Shown here: piece after piece, positions 1 to 8,828 of the stretch
Layout of the letters: each line of letters opens with the position of its first letter
Numbering within the stretch: position 1 is the stretch's first letter
Assembly: GCA_035310985.1 (NCBI GenBank)
Contig: DATGDH010000139.1
Span: 1-64,000 of the forward strand
Direction: 5' to 3'
From: DAHVFK01 sp035310985
Lineage (GTDB): Bacteria > Pseudomonadota > Gammaproteobacteria > Burkholderiales > SG8-39
Length of the DNA stretch: 64,000 bases
The notes under the pieces: model-generated
What the model was told of the DNA's origin: nothing
What the model saw: only the letters and a program-made list of their open reading frames with translations
Database searches by the model: none
Translations under genes and position numbers: made by a program

Positions 1-3000
1 TGGCGGTGGTGATCGCCTGGCCCTTGTCGTCGCAACCCGCCGAGGTCTGGGGATAGCCGCAGCACAAGTAGCCCGGCGGCAGCACCGTCTGCACCCCGAG
101 CTCATAGAGCATCGCCTGGGTGGCGAGCCCCACCTGGGAGAACAGCCGTTCCGAACCGCAGCCCGGGAAATAGAACACCGCCTCCGACTCCTCGTTCATC
201 TTGGCGGGGTCGCGGATCACCGGCACCATCGCCGGGTCTTCCAGCCCGAGCAGGGCGCGGGAGGTCTTGGCGGGCACGTTGGCTGGCAGCGGCTTGTTGA
301 TGAAATGGATCACCTGGGCCTGGAGCGGCGGCTTGCCCACCGTCGCGGGCGGGTGCCGGGTCTGGCCCTTGAGCAGCCCGAAGCGCCGCCCCAACTGGTG
401 CCCCAGGCGCTGCGCCTTGTAGCCCCAACCGATCATCGCCGTGCGGATGGCCTTGATGGTGGCCGGATCGGTGGCGTTGAGGAACAGCATGCCGGCAAAG
501 CTGCCGGGATTGAATTTCTTCTTGCCCTGCTTGCGCAGGAAGTTGCGCATGGCGATCGAGACATCGCCGAAATCGATGTCCACCGGGCACGGAGTAACGC
601 ACTTGTGGCACACCGTGCAGTGGTCGGCCACGTCGTTGAATTCGTCGAAATGCTTGAGGGACACCCCGCGCCGGGTCTGCTCCTCGTAGAGGAAGGCCTC
701 GATCAGCAGCGAGGTGGCGAGGATCTTGTTGCGCGGGCTGTAGAGCAGGTTGGCGCGCGGCACGTGGGTGGCGCATACCGGCTTGCACTTGCCGCAGCGC
801 AGGCAGTCCTTGATCGAGTCGGCGATGCTGCCCGTCTCCGACTGCTCCATGATCAGCGATTCGGCGCCGAGCAGGCTGAAGCTGGGGGTGTAGGCGTTCC
901 TCAGGTCCCCGCCCGCGAGCAGCTTGCCCGCGTTGAAGCGGCCCTGCGGATCCGCCTTCTGCTTGTAGCTGCGGAAGGCCTCGACTTCGTGCGCATCGAG
1001 GTACTCGAGCTTGGTGATGCCGATGCCGTGCTCGCCCGAGATCACGCCGCCGAGGGACTTCGCCAGGCGCATGATGCGCGCGACGGCCTGGGTGGCGCGC
1101 CCCAGCATCGCGTAATCGTCCGAATTCACGGGGATGTTGGTATGAACGTTGCCGTCGCCCGCGTGCATGTGCAGCGCGACGAAAACCCTGCCGCGCAGCA
1201 CGCGCGCATGCACCCCTTCCGCTCCCTCGAGGACGTGGCGGAACGCGATTCCGGAGAAGATGCGCTGCAGCGGCTCGCGCACCTCGGTCTTCCACGAAAG
1301 GCGCTCGCTGCGCGCCTGCAGCGCCTCGCAGTGCGCGTCCAGGTTCTCGCCGAGCTCGCGCCAGCGTTCACGCACCGCGCGGATAAGCTCGAGCGCGCGC
1401 TGCGGCCGCTCGCCGAACACCTCGGCAGCCGGCACCGGCTCCTCGAACTTGTACAGCGGCAGCTCGCCCGAGAAGTACTCTTCCAGCGCATCGAGCAGCT
1501 CGAGCTTGTTGGCGATGGAGAACTCGATGTTGATGCGCTCGATGCCGTCGCTGTATTCGGCGAGGCGCTCGAGCGGAATCACCACGTCTTCGTTGATCTT
1601 GAACGCGTTGGTATGCTTGGCGATCGCCGCGGTGCGCGCGCGATCGAGCCAGAAGCGGCGCCGCGCCTCGGCGGACACCGCGACGAACCCCTCACCGCCG
1701 CGCCCGTTGGCGATGCGCACCACGGCCGACGCGGCGCTTGCCACCTCGTCGACGGTGTCGCCGACGATGTCACCGATCAGCACCATGCGCGGGCGCTGGT
1801 TGCGGCGCGACTTGGTAGCATAGCCGACGGCCTTGACGTAGCGCTCGTCGAGGTGCTCCAGTCCGGCGAGCTTCACCTGCGCATGCCCGTCGAGGTAGGC
1901 CTTCACCTCGACGATGGCCGGCACGGCCTCCTTGGCGCTGCCGAAGAACTCGAGGCATACCGTGCGCACGTGCGCCGGCATGCGATGCAGCAGGAAAGTC
2001 GCCGATACGATGACCCCGTCGGTGCCTTCCTTCTGTACCCCGGGCAGGCCCGCGAGGAACTTATCGGTGACGTCCTTGCCGAGCCCCCTCTTCCTGAAGC
2101 GCGTTCCCTCGATCTCGAGCATGCGCTCTTCCAGCAGGCGCTTGCCGTCGGCCGCGTAGCGGCGCAGCCGGAAGCTCGCCGTCGCCGCGTCGTGGATCTT
2201 GCCCAGGTTGTGGCCGATGCGCTCGATCTCGAGCCATTCGGCGTCCGGCGTCACCATGCGCCAGGAGGCGAGATTGTCCAGCGCGGTGCCCCACAACACC
2301 GCCTTCTTGCCGCCGGCGTTCATCGCGACATTGCCGCCGATGCAGGACGCGTCGGCCGAGGTCGGATCGACGGCGAACACGAGTCCCTGCGCCTCGGCGG
2401 CCTCCATCACGCGGCGGGTCACCACGCCGGCACCGCAGCGTATCGTCGGCACGCGGCGCCCCGTGCCGGGCAGCTCGGCCCACTCGACCGACCCGAGCGC
2501 CTCCAGCTTTTCGGTATTGAGCACCGCCGAGCGGCGCGTGAGCGGCACCGCGCCCCCCGTATATCCGGTGCCGCCGCCGCGCGGAATGATGGTCAAGCCG
2601 AGTGCTATCAGGGTTTTGACGACCGGCAGCACCTGTTCCTCGCGGTCGGGCGTAACCACCACGAAGGGGTACTCGACCCGCCAGTCGGTCGCGTCGGTTA
2701 CGTGCGAAACGCGCGCGAAGCCGTCGAAGCACACATTGTCGCGGCGCGTGACACGCGCCAGGCGGCGGCGCACCCTTGCGCGCAGCGCGCGCGTTTCCTC
2801 GAACCCAGCCTCAAAGCGCTCGAGAGCTGCGCGCGCTTCGTTCAAGAGCTCGGCAACGCGCTCGCTTTCGCCGCGCCTCGCCTCGATCTCGTCCAGGCGC
2901 CGGCGCATTCCGGCGAGCACCTCGGCGCGGCGCCGCAGATGCGCGATCAGGTCGTCCTCGAGGTAGGGGTTGCGCAGCACGACCCACATCTCGCCGAGCA

Positions 3001-3154
3001 CCTCGTAAAGCATGCGCGCCGAGCGGCCCGTGCGGCGCTCGGCGCGCAGCTCGGAGATCAGCCGCCACGCGCGCGGCCCGAGCAGGCGCGCGACGACCTC
3101 ACGATCGGAGAACGAGGTGTAGTTGTACGGAATCTCGCGCAGGCGCACTTGCAT
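1..3154 (-). CDS. FAD-linked oxidase / Fe-S oxidoreductase with DUF3683 N-terminus (3' end outside window)
   Basis: About 1051 codons run leftward off the window edge, so the C-terminus is missing. The order seen is an N-terminal segment beginning MQVRLREIPYNYTSF (DUF3683 type), an FAD-binding PCMH fold with PRGGGTGYTGGA near residue 200, an FAD-oxidase C-terminal domain with HMHAGDGNVHTN near 665, two cysteine clusters (CLRCGKCKPVC near 785, CTVCHKCVTPCP near 850), and the start of a CCG domain (PGCGSE, CCGYPQ). This is the architecture of glycolate/D-lactate/2-hydroxyacid dehydrogenases with fused Fe-S subunits; the substrate cannot be told. The ATG at 3152-3154 was chosen because the family motif follows at once. 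A TAGAAT hexamer lies only 6 nt upstream (3161-3166), so the transcript may be nearly leaderless. Confidence 0.85.
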   Translation of the reverse strand, partial: MQVRLREIPYNYTSFSDREVVARLLGPRAWRLISELRAERRTGRSARMLYEVLGEMWVVLRNPYLEDDLIAHLRRRAEVLAGMRRRLDEIEARRGESERVAELLNEARAALERFEAGFEETRALRARVRRRLARVTRRDNVCFDGFARVSHVTDATDWRVEYPFVVVTPDREEQVLPVVKTLIALGLTIIPRGGGTGYTGGAVPLTRRSAVLNTEKLEALGSVEWAELPGTGRRVPTIRCGAGVVTRRVMEAAEAQGLVFAVDPTSADASCIGGNVAMNAGGKKAVLWGTALDNLASWRMVTPDAEWLEIERIGHNLGKIHDAATASFRLRRYAADGKRLLEERMLEIEGTRFRKRGLGKDVTDKFLAGLPGVQKEGTDGVIVSATFLLHRMPAHVRTVCLEFFGSAKEAVPAIVEVKAYLDGHAQVKLAGLEHLDERYVKAVGYATKSRRNQRPRMVLIGDIVGDTVDEVASAASAVVRIANGRGGEGFVAVSAEARRRFWLDRARTAAIAKHTNAFKINEDVVIPLERLAEYSDGIERINIEFSIANKLELLDALEEYFSGELPLYKFEEPVPAAEVFGERPQRALELIRAVRERWRELGENLDAHCEALQARSERLSWKTEVREPLQRIFSGIAFRHVLEGAEGVHARVLRGRVFVALHMHAGDGNVHTNIPVNSDDYAMLGRATQAVARIMRLAKSLGGVISGEHGIGITKLEYLDAHEVEAFRSYKQKADPQGRFNAGKLLAGGDLRNAYTPSFSLLGAESLIMEQSETGSIADSIKDCLRCGKCKPVCATHVPRANLLYSPRNKILATSLLIEAFLYEEQTRRGVSLKHFDEFNDVADHCTVCHKCVTPCPVDIDFGDVSIAMRNFLRKQGKKKFNPGSFAGMLFLNATDPATIKAIRTAMIGWGYKAQRLGHQLGRRFGLLKGQTRHPPATVGKPPLQAQVIHFINKPLPANVPAKTSRALLGLEDPAMVPVIRDPAKMNEESEAVFYFPGCGSERLFSQVGLATQAMLYELGVQTVLPPGYLCCGYPQTSAGCDDKGQAITTA

Positions 3155-3172
3155 GGGCGGATTCTAGCTGTC

Positions 3173-3187
3173 TGCTGCGACGCAGCA
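3173..3187. repeat. 15-nt near-perfect palindrome upstream of the FAD oxidoreductase gene
   Basis: TGCTGCG-A-CGCAGCA: seven-base arms around one central base, between the membrane-protein stop (3208) and the TAGAAT hexamer (3161-3166) of the next gene. It could be a short terminator stem for the upstream gene, although no T-tract follows, or an operator over the promoter spacer. Function is inference only. Confidence 0.35.
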
Positions 3188-3207
3188 ACCGCTCCGGCGA
3201 GAGGGAC

Positions 3208-3990
3208 TTAGGCGGCGTCCGGCGCGCCGAAGATGTCGCGATAGCTGGCGTAGAAGCTCGCGAGCAGCGTCGGCAAGATCACCAGCAGCAGGGGAAATAG
3301 CAGCGCGTCGGACTGCGCGCGCAGGGCTCCGCGCGACATCCAGTCGAGTGCGCTAAGCGCCGCGAGCGGCGCCGCGGCGGTCACCAGCGCTGCCGCCACG
3401 CCATAAGACAGGAATGCGCGCCAGTTCATCAGGCAAGCGAACAGGCTGAAGAACAGCGCCTTCGCGACGCCCATGCCGTGCCAGGCGGCCAGCACCGGCG
3501 CGAACCAGAACGCGAACATGACCGGCAGGTAGAGCGCCGCGGCGCTGGCGAGCGCCAGGAAGAACGCTCCCGATTGCAGCGATTCGGCGGCAGGCCGCTC
3601 GGCCGACAGCAGCCATTGCGCCAGAGCGCCGCCATCCGCCAGCGCGCTCGCCGCGAGCAGCAGCGCGAGGCACGCGAGGTATACGCCGCCGAGCAGGAGC
3701 TGCGTTTGCACGCGCTCGCGAAAGCCGGCGAAGAGCAGCGGCAGCGCGAGCGGCGCGCGGCGCGCCGCGGCGCGGCTCACCGACATGAAGCCGACCGAGA
3801 ACGGCGGCACGAGAATCGAAGCGAGCGCGATGCCCACCGCGGGCAGCATCGACACCATGATCATCAGCATCCAGTAGCCGAACACCAGCGCAATCCAGGC
3901 GAGTGGCGCGACGCGAAACAGCCGCCAGCCATCCGCGAGCCAGCGCGCCCCGCGCGCCCACGGCACGACGCGCGCGCTGGTGGTCGTCAT
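3208..3990 (-). CDS. Multi-pass inner-membrane protein, BPSS1780 family
   Basis: 260 aa. After a short N-terminus with ARGARWLADGWRLF there are several hydrophobic segments, among them LAWIALVFGYWMLMIMVSML and segments near residues 60-80, 110-130, 155-175, 195-215 and 225-245. This matches the betaproteobacterial BPSS1780 membrane family, whose function is unknown. The start is the ATG at 3988-3990, which overlaps the thrB stop by 4 nt. A longer in-frame reading back to 4992 only crosses thrB in another frame. The coupling suggests co-expression with thrB; no functional link is evident. Confidence 0.75.
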   Translation of the reverse strand: MTTTSARVVPWARGARWLADGWRLFRVAPLAWIALVFGYWMLMIMVSMLPAVGIALASILVPPFSVGFMSVSRAAARRAPLALPLLFAGFRERVQTQLLLGGVYLACLALLLAASALADGGALAQWLLSAERPAAESLQSGAFFLALASAAALYLPVMFAFWFAPVLAAWHGMGVAKALFFSLFACLMNWRAFLSYGVAAALVTAAAPLAALSALDWMSRGALRAQSDALLFPLLLVILPTLLASFYASYRDIFGAPDAA

Positions 3991-4940
3991 GCCAGCCACG
4001 GCGCTTCGCCGATGCCGGCGCGCAGCGCAAGGATGTCGCGGAAGTGGTCCGGATCGTGCGCGTGCACCAGCACCCCGGGGCGCGGCCGGTGCAGGTCGTA
4101 CAGGCGCGACAGCCAGAAGCGCAGCGCCGCGGCGCGCAGCAGCACCGGCCACGCGCCCCGCTCGAGCGCTATGAGCGGGCGCAGGGCCGCGTAGGACCCG
4201 AGCAGTGCGCGCGTCTTCGTCTCGTCCAGCCGATGGTCGCGTGCGGCGTCGACCATGCACCAATCGTTTGCGCACACCGCGAGGTCGAGCAGCAGGCAGT
4301 CGACACCGGCGAAATAGAAGTCGATGACCCCGGTGATGTGTCCGTCGTCGAACAAGGCGTTGTCGCGGAACAGGTCGGCGTGGACCGGCCCGCGCGGCAG
4401 GTCGGGAAAGCGGTACAGCGACTGGAAGTGCAGCTCCTCGTCGAGCAGCGCGAGGGCCTGCGCGTCGAGGAACGGGCGCACCGCACGCGCGGCGACGCGC
4501 CACCACTTCGGTCCCCGCGGGTTGTCGAGGTATGCACCGTAGGAGCGTCCGGCGAGGTGCATTCGCGCCAGCAGCGCACCCAGTTCGGCGCATTCGCGCT
4601 CGCCCGGCCGATCGATGGACTTTCCCGGCAGTCGCGTAACCAGCGCCGCCGGCTTGCCGTTCAGCCGCGACAAGTACTGGTCGGAAAGATCGGCGATCGG
4701 CGCCGGGCTTGGGATGCCGTGGCGCGCCAGGTGCGCCATGAGCTCGAGGTAGAACGGCAGCTCGCCGGCGGGCAGCCGCTCGAACAGCGTCAGCACGTAG
4801 CGACCCTGGCTCGTGGTGACGAAGTAGTTCGTATTCTCGATGCCGCTCTCGATCGGCTCGAGCGCGACCGGGGCGCCGACCGAGTAGCCGCGCAACCACT
4901 CTGCGAGCTGCGCTTCGGTCACGGGCGTGTAGACGGACAT
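3987..4940 (-). CDS. thrB: Homoserine kinase, APH-fold (ThrB type II)
   Basis: 317 aa, the usual length. Phosphorylates L-homoserine with ATP in threonine biosynthesis, in the cytoplasm. The aminoglycoside-phosphotransferase-like fold shows in SGIENTNYFV near the N-terminus, the catalytic loop HADLFRDNALF near residue 205 and the metal-binding VIDFYFAG near 222. It lies downstream of a DUF2782 gene, an arrangement common in betaproteobacteria, and overlaps the next gene by ATGA. GHMP-type homoserine kinases are unrelated; this is the pseudomonad/betaproteobacterial form. Confidence 0.93.
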   Translation of the reverse strand: MSVYTPVTEAQLAEWLRGYSVGAPVALEPIESGIENTNYFVTTSQGRYVLTLFERLPAGELPFYLELMAHLARHGIPSPAPIADLSDQYLSRLNGKPAALVTRLPGKSIDRPGERECAELGALLARMHLAGRSYGAYLDNPRGPKWWRVAARAVRPFLDAQALALLDEELHFQSLYRFPDLPRGPVHADLFRDNALFDDGHITGVIDFYFAGVDCLLLDLAVCANDWCMVDAARDHRLDETKTRALLGSYAALRPLIALERGAWPVLLRAAALRFWLSRLYDLHRPRPGVLVHAHDPDHFRDILALRAGIGEAPWLA

Positions 4941-5001
4941 GCGTCGGGTGCGAGTGTGCGCCGGATCGCTCAGCGCGCCGGCGCGCGCGCAACCCGCAAG
5001 C

Positions 5002-5340
5002 TCATTCCCAGGTCTTGATCGGCCACATCGGCACGCTCACCCCGCTGTCGAGCGAGTCGCGCCGCATCCAGTTGCCGTTGCCGGTTGTGTCGATGAGGTA
5101 GTAAGTCGGTCCGTCCTTGGGAGTCACCTTGAGCATCACCACCTGTCCGCCCACCCGGATCGGCTCGACCTTGTCGCCTTTCTGCACCGGGATGCGCACG
5201 CTCGGCTCCTGCAGCGGATTGGTCGCGCCGGGCGGCGGAGGCGGCGGCCCGGGCAGCGGCTCGAGCTTGGGCGGCGCGTCCCCCTGCGCGAACGCCGGGA
5301 GCGCGACGGCGACCAGCAGCAAGAGGAGGGTTCGGCGCAT
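5002..5340 (-). CDS. DUF2782 exported protein
   Basis: 112 aa. A typical signal peptide (MRRTLLLLLVAVALPAFAQ) is followed by a proline-rich stretch (PLPGPPPPPPGA) and a small domain ending in IDTTGNGNWMRRD and WPIKTWE, the DUF2782 hallmark. It is probably periplasmic; function unknown. The family usually sits beside polA and thrB, as here. A GGGGGAGGG purine tract about 5 nt upstream is a strong ribosome-binding site and fixes this start. Confidence 0.85.
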   Translation of the reverse strand: MRRTLLLLLVAVALPAFAQGDAPPKLEPLPGPPPPPPGATNPLQEPSVRIPVQKGDKVEPIRVGGQVVMLKVTPKDGPTYYLIDTTGNGNWMRRDSLDSGVSVPMWPIKTWE

Positions 5341-5358
5341 AGACCGGGGGAGGGCGAA

Positions 5359-5364
5359 ATTCTA
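5359..5364 (-). promoter_or_regulatory. Candidate -10 element for DUF2782-thrB operon
   Basis: Reads TAGAAT on the minus strand, 18 nt before the start at 5340, in otherwise GC-rich sequence. No convincing -35 hexamer at 16-18 bp. The same TAnAAT motif stands alone before several genes in this window. Confidence 0.4.
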
Positions 5365-5379
5365 GCAGAGCGTCGCCGC

Positions 5380-6096
5380 TCACAGATTAAGCAGCACCTC
5401 GCGCTCTTCGGGCAGCGGCTCGAAGCCGCGCTTCTCGTAATGCGCGAAGATCGCATCGACCACCCGCTGTGGCTCGTCGATGACCTGCAGCAGCCCGATG
5501 TCGCTTGCGTCGATCATGCCATCCCTCACCAACTGCTCGCGCAGCCATGCAAGCAGCCCCGCCCAGTAGTCGCTCCCCATGAGCACAATCGGCATGCGGC
5601 GCGTCTTCCTGGTCTGCACCAGGGTGAGCGCTTCGAACAGCTCGTCCAGCGTGCCGAAGCCCCCGGGGAGCACGACATACGCGGTCGCGAACTTCACGAA
5701 CATCACCTTGCGCGCGAAGAAGTGCCGGAAGCGCAGGCTCACGTCCTGGTAAGGGTTGGCGCGCTGCTCGCGCGGCAGCTCGATGTTCAGGCCCACGGCG
5801 GGGCCGCGCCCGAAATATGCACCTTTGTTCGCCGCTTCCATGACGCCCGGACCGCCGCCCGAGATGACCGCGAAGCCCGCGTCCGACAGAAGCCGCGCGG
5901 TCCGCTCCGCGAGCGCGTAGTGAGGCGAGTCGGGCGTGGCTCGCGAGCTGCCGAACATCGACACCGCCGGGCGAATGCCGGCCAGCCGCTCGGTGCCCTC
6001 GACGAACTCTGCCATAATGCCGAACAGCCTCCACGCTTCGCGCGAGGGGATCTCATAAGCCGGGCCTGCTGGCTTCGGCAGTTTCTCGTTCATCAT
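5380..6096 (-). CDS. LOG-family protein (TIGR00730), cytokinin-riboside-monophosphate phosphoribohydrolase-like
   Basis: 238 aa Rossmann protein with both LOG signatures: GGGPGVMEAANKGA near residue 83 and PGGFGTLDELFEA near 150. LOG enzymes release the base from nucleotide 5'-monophosphates. Bacterial members act on AMP-like substrates, and their role in non-plant-associated bacteria is unclear. The first two codons are both ATG (6094-6096 and 6091-6093). The gene is divergent from polA, whose GTG at 6098 lies one base away. The open frame continues upstream to 6216, but that part only covers polA antisense and matches no family sequence. Confidence 0.88.
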   Translation of the reverse strand: MMNEKLPKPAGPAYEIPSREAWRLFGIMAEFVEGTERLAGIRPAVSMFGSSRATPDSPHYALAERTARLLSDAGFAVISGGGPGVMEAANKGAYFGRGPAVGLNIELPREQRANPYQDVSLRFRHFFARKVMFVKFATAYVVLPGGFGTLDELFEALTLVQTRKTRRMPIVLMGSDYWAGLLAWLREQLVRDGMIDASDIGLLQVIDEPQRVVDAIFAHYEKRGFEPLPEEREVLLNL

Positions 6097-6097
6097 C

Positions 6098-8800
6098 GTG
6101 TCCGGGAACGGCCCTGATAAGTTGCTCCTGCTCGTGGACGGCTCGTCGTATCTGTATCGCGCCTTCCACGCGCTGCCGGAGCTCAAGAGCCCGCGCGGCG
6201 AGCCCACCGGCGCCATCTACGGCGTGCTGAACATGCTAAGGCGGCTCGCGGCGGACTACAAGGCAGGGGCGCGCGCCTGTGTCTTCGACTCCAAGGGCAA
6301 GACGTTCCGCGACGTGGAGTATCCCGAGTACAAGGCGCACCGCCCGCCGATGCCGGACGACCTCGCGGCGCAGATCGAGCCGCTCAAAGAGGCGATCCAG
6401 GCCCTGGGCTGGCCGGTGCTCACGATCGAAGGCGTCGAGGCAGACGATGTCATCGCGACGCTTGCCGAGCAGGCAAAGCGGCGCGGCTGGCGCTGCGTCA
6501 TTTCGACCGGCGACAAGGATCTCGCGCAGCTCGTCGGCGAGGGCGTGACGCTCGTGAACACGATGTCCAACGAGACGCTCGACGCGCCCGCGGTGCAGGC
6601 CAAGTTTGGCGTCACGCCGGAGCGCATAGTCGACTATCTCGCGCTCGTCGGCGACACAGTAGACAACGTACCAGGGGTTCCCAAGGTCGGGCCGAAGACG
6701 GCCGCCAAGTGGATCGCGCAGTACGGCTCGCTCGAGGGCGTCATGGCGCATGCCGGGGAGATCGGCGGGGCGGTCGGCGAGAACCTGAGAGGCACGCTCG
6801 ACTGGCTACCCAAGGGACGCAGCCTGCTCACCGTCAGGCGCGACGTGGCGCTGCCGGTGACACTCGATGCGCTCGCCGACGGCGAGGGCGACCGTGCGCG
6901 CCAGCGCGAGCTGTTCCAGCGCTTCGGCTTCCGCTCCTGGCTCGCCGAGCTCGGCGACGCGCCGCGCGCAGCGGAGGAATCGCCGACGCAGAGGCAACGG
7001 CGCAGATACTCCACCGTGAGCGACGAGCAGGCACTGCGCGAGCTCGTCGCGCGGCTCGGGGAAGCGCCGCTCGTCGGCTTCGACACCGAGACCACGGGTC
7101 TGGAGCCGATGCTCGCGCGCCTCGTGGGCATGTCCTTCGCCTGGGGAGACACGGCGGTATACCTGCCGCTCGCGCACGAGTATCCGGGCGCACCCGAGCA
7201 GCTCGGCGTCGCGCGCGCGCTCGCGCTGCTCAAGCCCTGGCTGGAGGACGCCGCGCGCGCCAAAGTCGGCCAGAACCTGAAGTTCGACGCGCACATTCTC
7301 GCCAACCACGGCGTGCGCCTGGCGGCCATCGCGCACGACACGCTGCTCGAGTCGTACGTGTACGAGGTGCACGAGCGCCACGACCTGGAGTCGCTCGCGC
7401 AGCGACACCTCGGCTGGAAGACGATCTCCTACGACGACGTGACCGGCAAGGGAGCAGCGCGCATCCCGTTCTCTGCGGTCGACGTGCAGCGCGCGACGGA
7501 TTACGCGGCCGAGGACGCCGATTGCGCGCTCGCGGTGCACGACGTGCTCTACGCGAAGATCGCCGCGGACCAAAAGCTGAGGTTCGTGTACGAGAGAATC
7601 GAGCTGCCGGTGCTGCCGGTGCTGCTGCGCATGGAGCGAAACGGCGTGCTCCTCGACGCAGCCAAGCTCGAGCGCCAGAGCCACGAGCTCGGACGCGAGA
7701 TGCTCGAGCTCGAGCAGAAGGCCTACCAGGCGGCCGGCCAGCCGTTCAACCTGAACTCGCCCAAGCAGATCCAGGAAATCCTGTTCGAACGCCAGGGCCT
7801 GCCGGTGAAGAAGAAGACGCCCTCGGGCGCGCCCTCGACCGACGAGGACGTGCTCGCGGAGCTCGCCCAGGACTACCCGCTGCCGAAGATCCTGCTCGAA
7901 TTCCGCGCGCTCGCGAAACTCAAGTCAACCTACACCGACAAGCTGCCGCGCATGGTGAACACGCACACCGGCCGCGTGCACACCACTTATTCGCAGGCGA
8001 CCGCGGTGACCGGCCGGCTCGCCTCGATCGATCCGAACCTGCAGAACATCCCGATCCGCACCGCCGCCGGCCGGCGCATCCGCGAGGCCTTCGTCGCGCC
8101 GCCCGGCTGGAAGATCATCTCGGCGGACTACTCGCAAATCGAGCTGCGCATCATGGCGCACCTGTCGCGCGACGAAGGCCTGCGGCACGCCTTCGCGCAC
8201 GGCCACGACGTGCATCGCGCCACCGCCGCGGAAGTGTTCGGCCGCCCGCTGGACGAGGTCAGCGCCGACGAGCGGCGCACCGCGAAGGTGATCAACTTCG
8301 GCCTCATCTACGGCATGTCGTCGTTCGGCCTGGCGCAGAATCTCGGCATCGAGCGCGCGACGGCGCAGGCGTACATCGATTCCTACTTCTCGCGCTACCC
8401 CGGCGTGAAGCGCTACATGGACGAGACGCGCGAACGCGCCCGCAGCCAAGGTTACGTCGAGACGGTGTTCGGGCGCCGGCTGTGGCTGCCCGAGATCAAG
8501 AGCGGCTCGCCGCAAAGGCGCCAGGCGGCCGAGCGCGCCGCGATCAATGCGCCGATGCAGGGCACCGCAGCGGACCTGATCAAGCTCGCGATGGTCTCAG
8601 TCCAGGATTGGCTCGACGCGAGCGGATTCGCGAGCAGGCTGATCATGCAGGTGCACGACGAGCTGGTGCTCGAGGTGGCCCCGCAAGAGCTCGATGTGGT
8701 GACCGAGGGGGTACGCGCACGCATGCAGGGCGTCGCCGAGCTCGAGGTGCCGCTGATCGTCGACGTCGGCGTCGGCGACAACTGGGACGAGGCCCACTAG
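6098..8800 (+). CDS. polA: DNA polymerase I, with 5' nuclease and intact proofreading domain
   Basis: 900 aa (E. coli 928). Order: FEN-type 5' nuclease (residues 1-300, LLLLVDGSSYLYRAFHALP, STGDKDLAQLV), 3'-5' exonuclease with its acidic residues present (GFDTETTGLEP, NLKFDAHIL, YAAEDADCAL), then the polymerase with motif A DYSQIELRIMAHLS, motif B RRTAKVINFGLIYGMS and motif C QVHDELVLEV. It fills gaps in repair and removes Okazaki primers. The GTG at 6098 is used because family similarity begins there; an in-frame TTG at 6122 (before LLLVDGSS) is possible and would leave more room from the divergent LOG gene. Confidence 0.96.
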   Translation: MSGNGPDKLLLLVDGSSYLYRAFHALPELKSPRGEPTGAIYGVLNMLRRLAADYKAGARACVFDSKGKTFRDVEYPEYKAHRPPMPDDLAAQIEPLKEAIQALGWPVLTIEGVEADDVIATLAEQAKRRGWRCVISTGDKDLAQLVGEGVTLVNTMSNETLDAPAVQAKFGVTPERIVDYLALVGDTVDNVPGVPKVGPKTAAKWIAQYGSLEGVMAHAGEIGGAVGENLRGTLDWLPKGRSLLTVRRDVALPVTLDALADGEGDRARQRELFQRFGFRSWLAELGDAPRAAEESPTQRQRRRYSTVSDEQALRELVARLGEAPLVGFDTETTGLEPMLARLVGMSFAWGDTAVYLPLAHEYPGAPEQLGVARALALLKPWLEDAARAKVGQNLKFDAHILANHGVRLAAIAHDTLLESYVYEVHERHDLESLAQRHLGWKTISYDDVTGKGAARIPFSAVDVQRATDYAAEDADCALAVHDVLYAKIAADQKLRFVYERIELPVLPVLLRMERNGVLLDAAKLERQSHELGREMLELEQKAYQAAGQPFNLNSPKQIQEILFERQGLPVKKKTPSGAPSTDEDVLAELAQDYPLPKILLEFRALAKLKSTYTDKLPRMVNTHTGRVHTTYSQATAVTGRLASIDPNLQNIPIRTAAGRRIREAFVAPPGWKIISADYSQIELRIMAHLSRDEGLRHAFAHGHDVHRATAAEVFGRPLDEVSADERRTAKVINFGLIYGMSSFGLAQNLGIERATAQAYIDSYFSRYPGVKRYMDETRERARSQGYVETVFGRRLWLPEIKSGSPQRRQAAERAAINAPMQGTAADLIKLAMVSVQDWLDASGFASRLIMQVHDELVLEVAPQELDVVTEGVRARMQGVAELEVPLIVDVGVGDNWDEAH

Positions 8801-8828
8801 GCGCGCTGCGCCTTCAGCGCAGCGCGCC
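8800..8828. terminator. Bidirectional hairpin between polA and DUF4197 gene
   Basis: A perfect 12-bp inverted repeat, GGCGCGCTGCGC / GCGCAGCGCGCC, with a 5-nt loop. It starts at the last base of the polA stop, and the facing gene's stop codon sits in the loop. Neither strand has a T-tract, so it may act as an RNA 3'-end stabiliser or a U-less terminator. Confidence 0.5.

Noticed and set aside
305..3211. A 968-codon open frame on the plus strand opposite the FAD oxidoreductase
   Set aside because: Its protein is low-complexity Arg/Ala/His-rich with no family motif, while the minus strand carries full FAD and Fe-S motifs. It is a GC-bias shadow.
3208..4992. Apparent 594-aa fusion on the minus strand
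   Set aside because: The N-terminal 330 residues lie over thrB in another frame and are Arg-rich nonsense; the real gene starts at the ATG 3988-3990.
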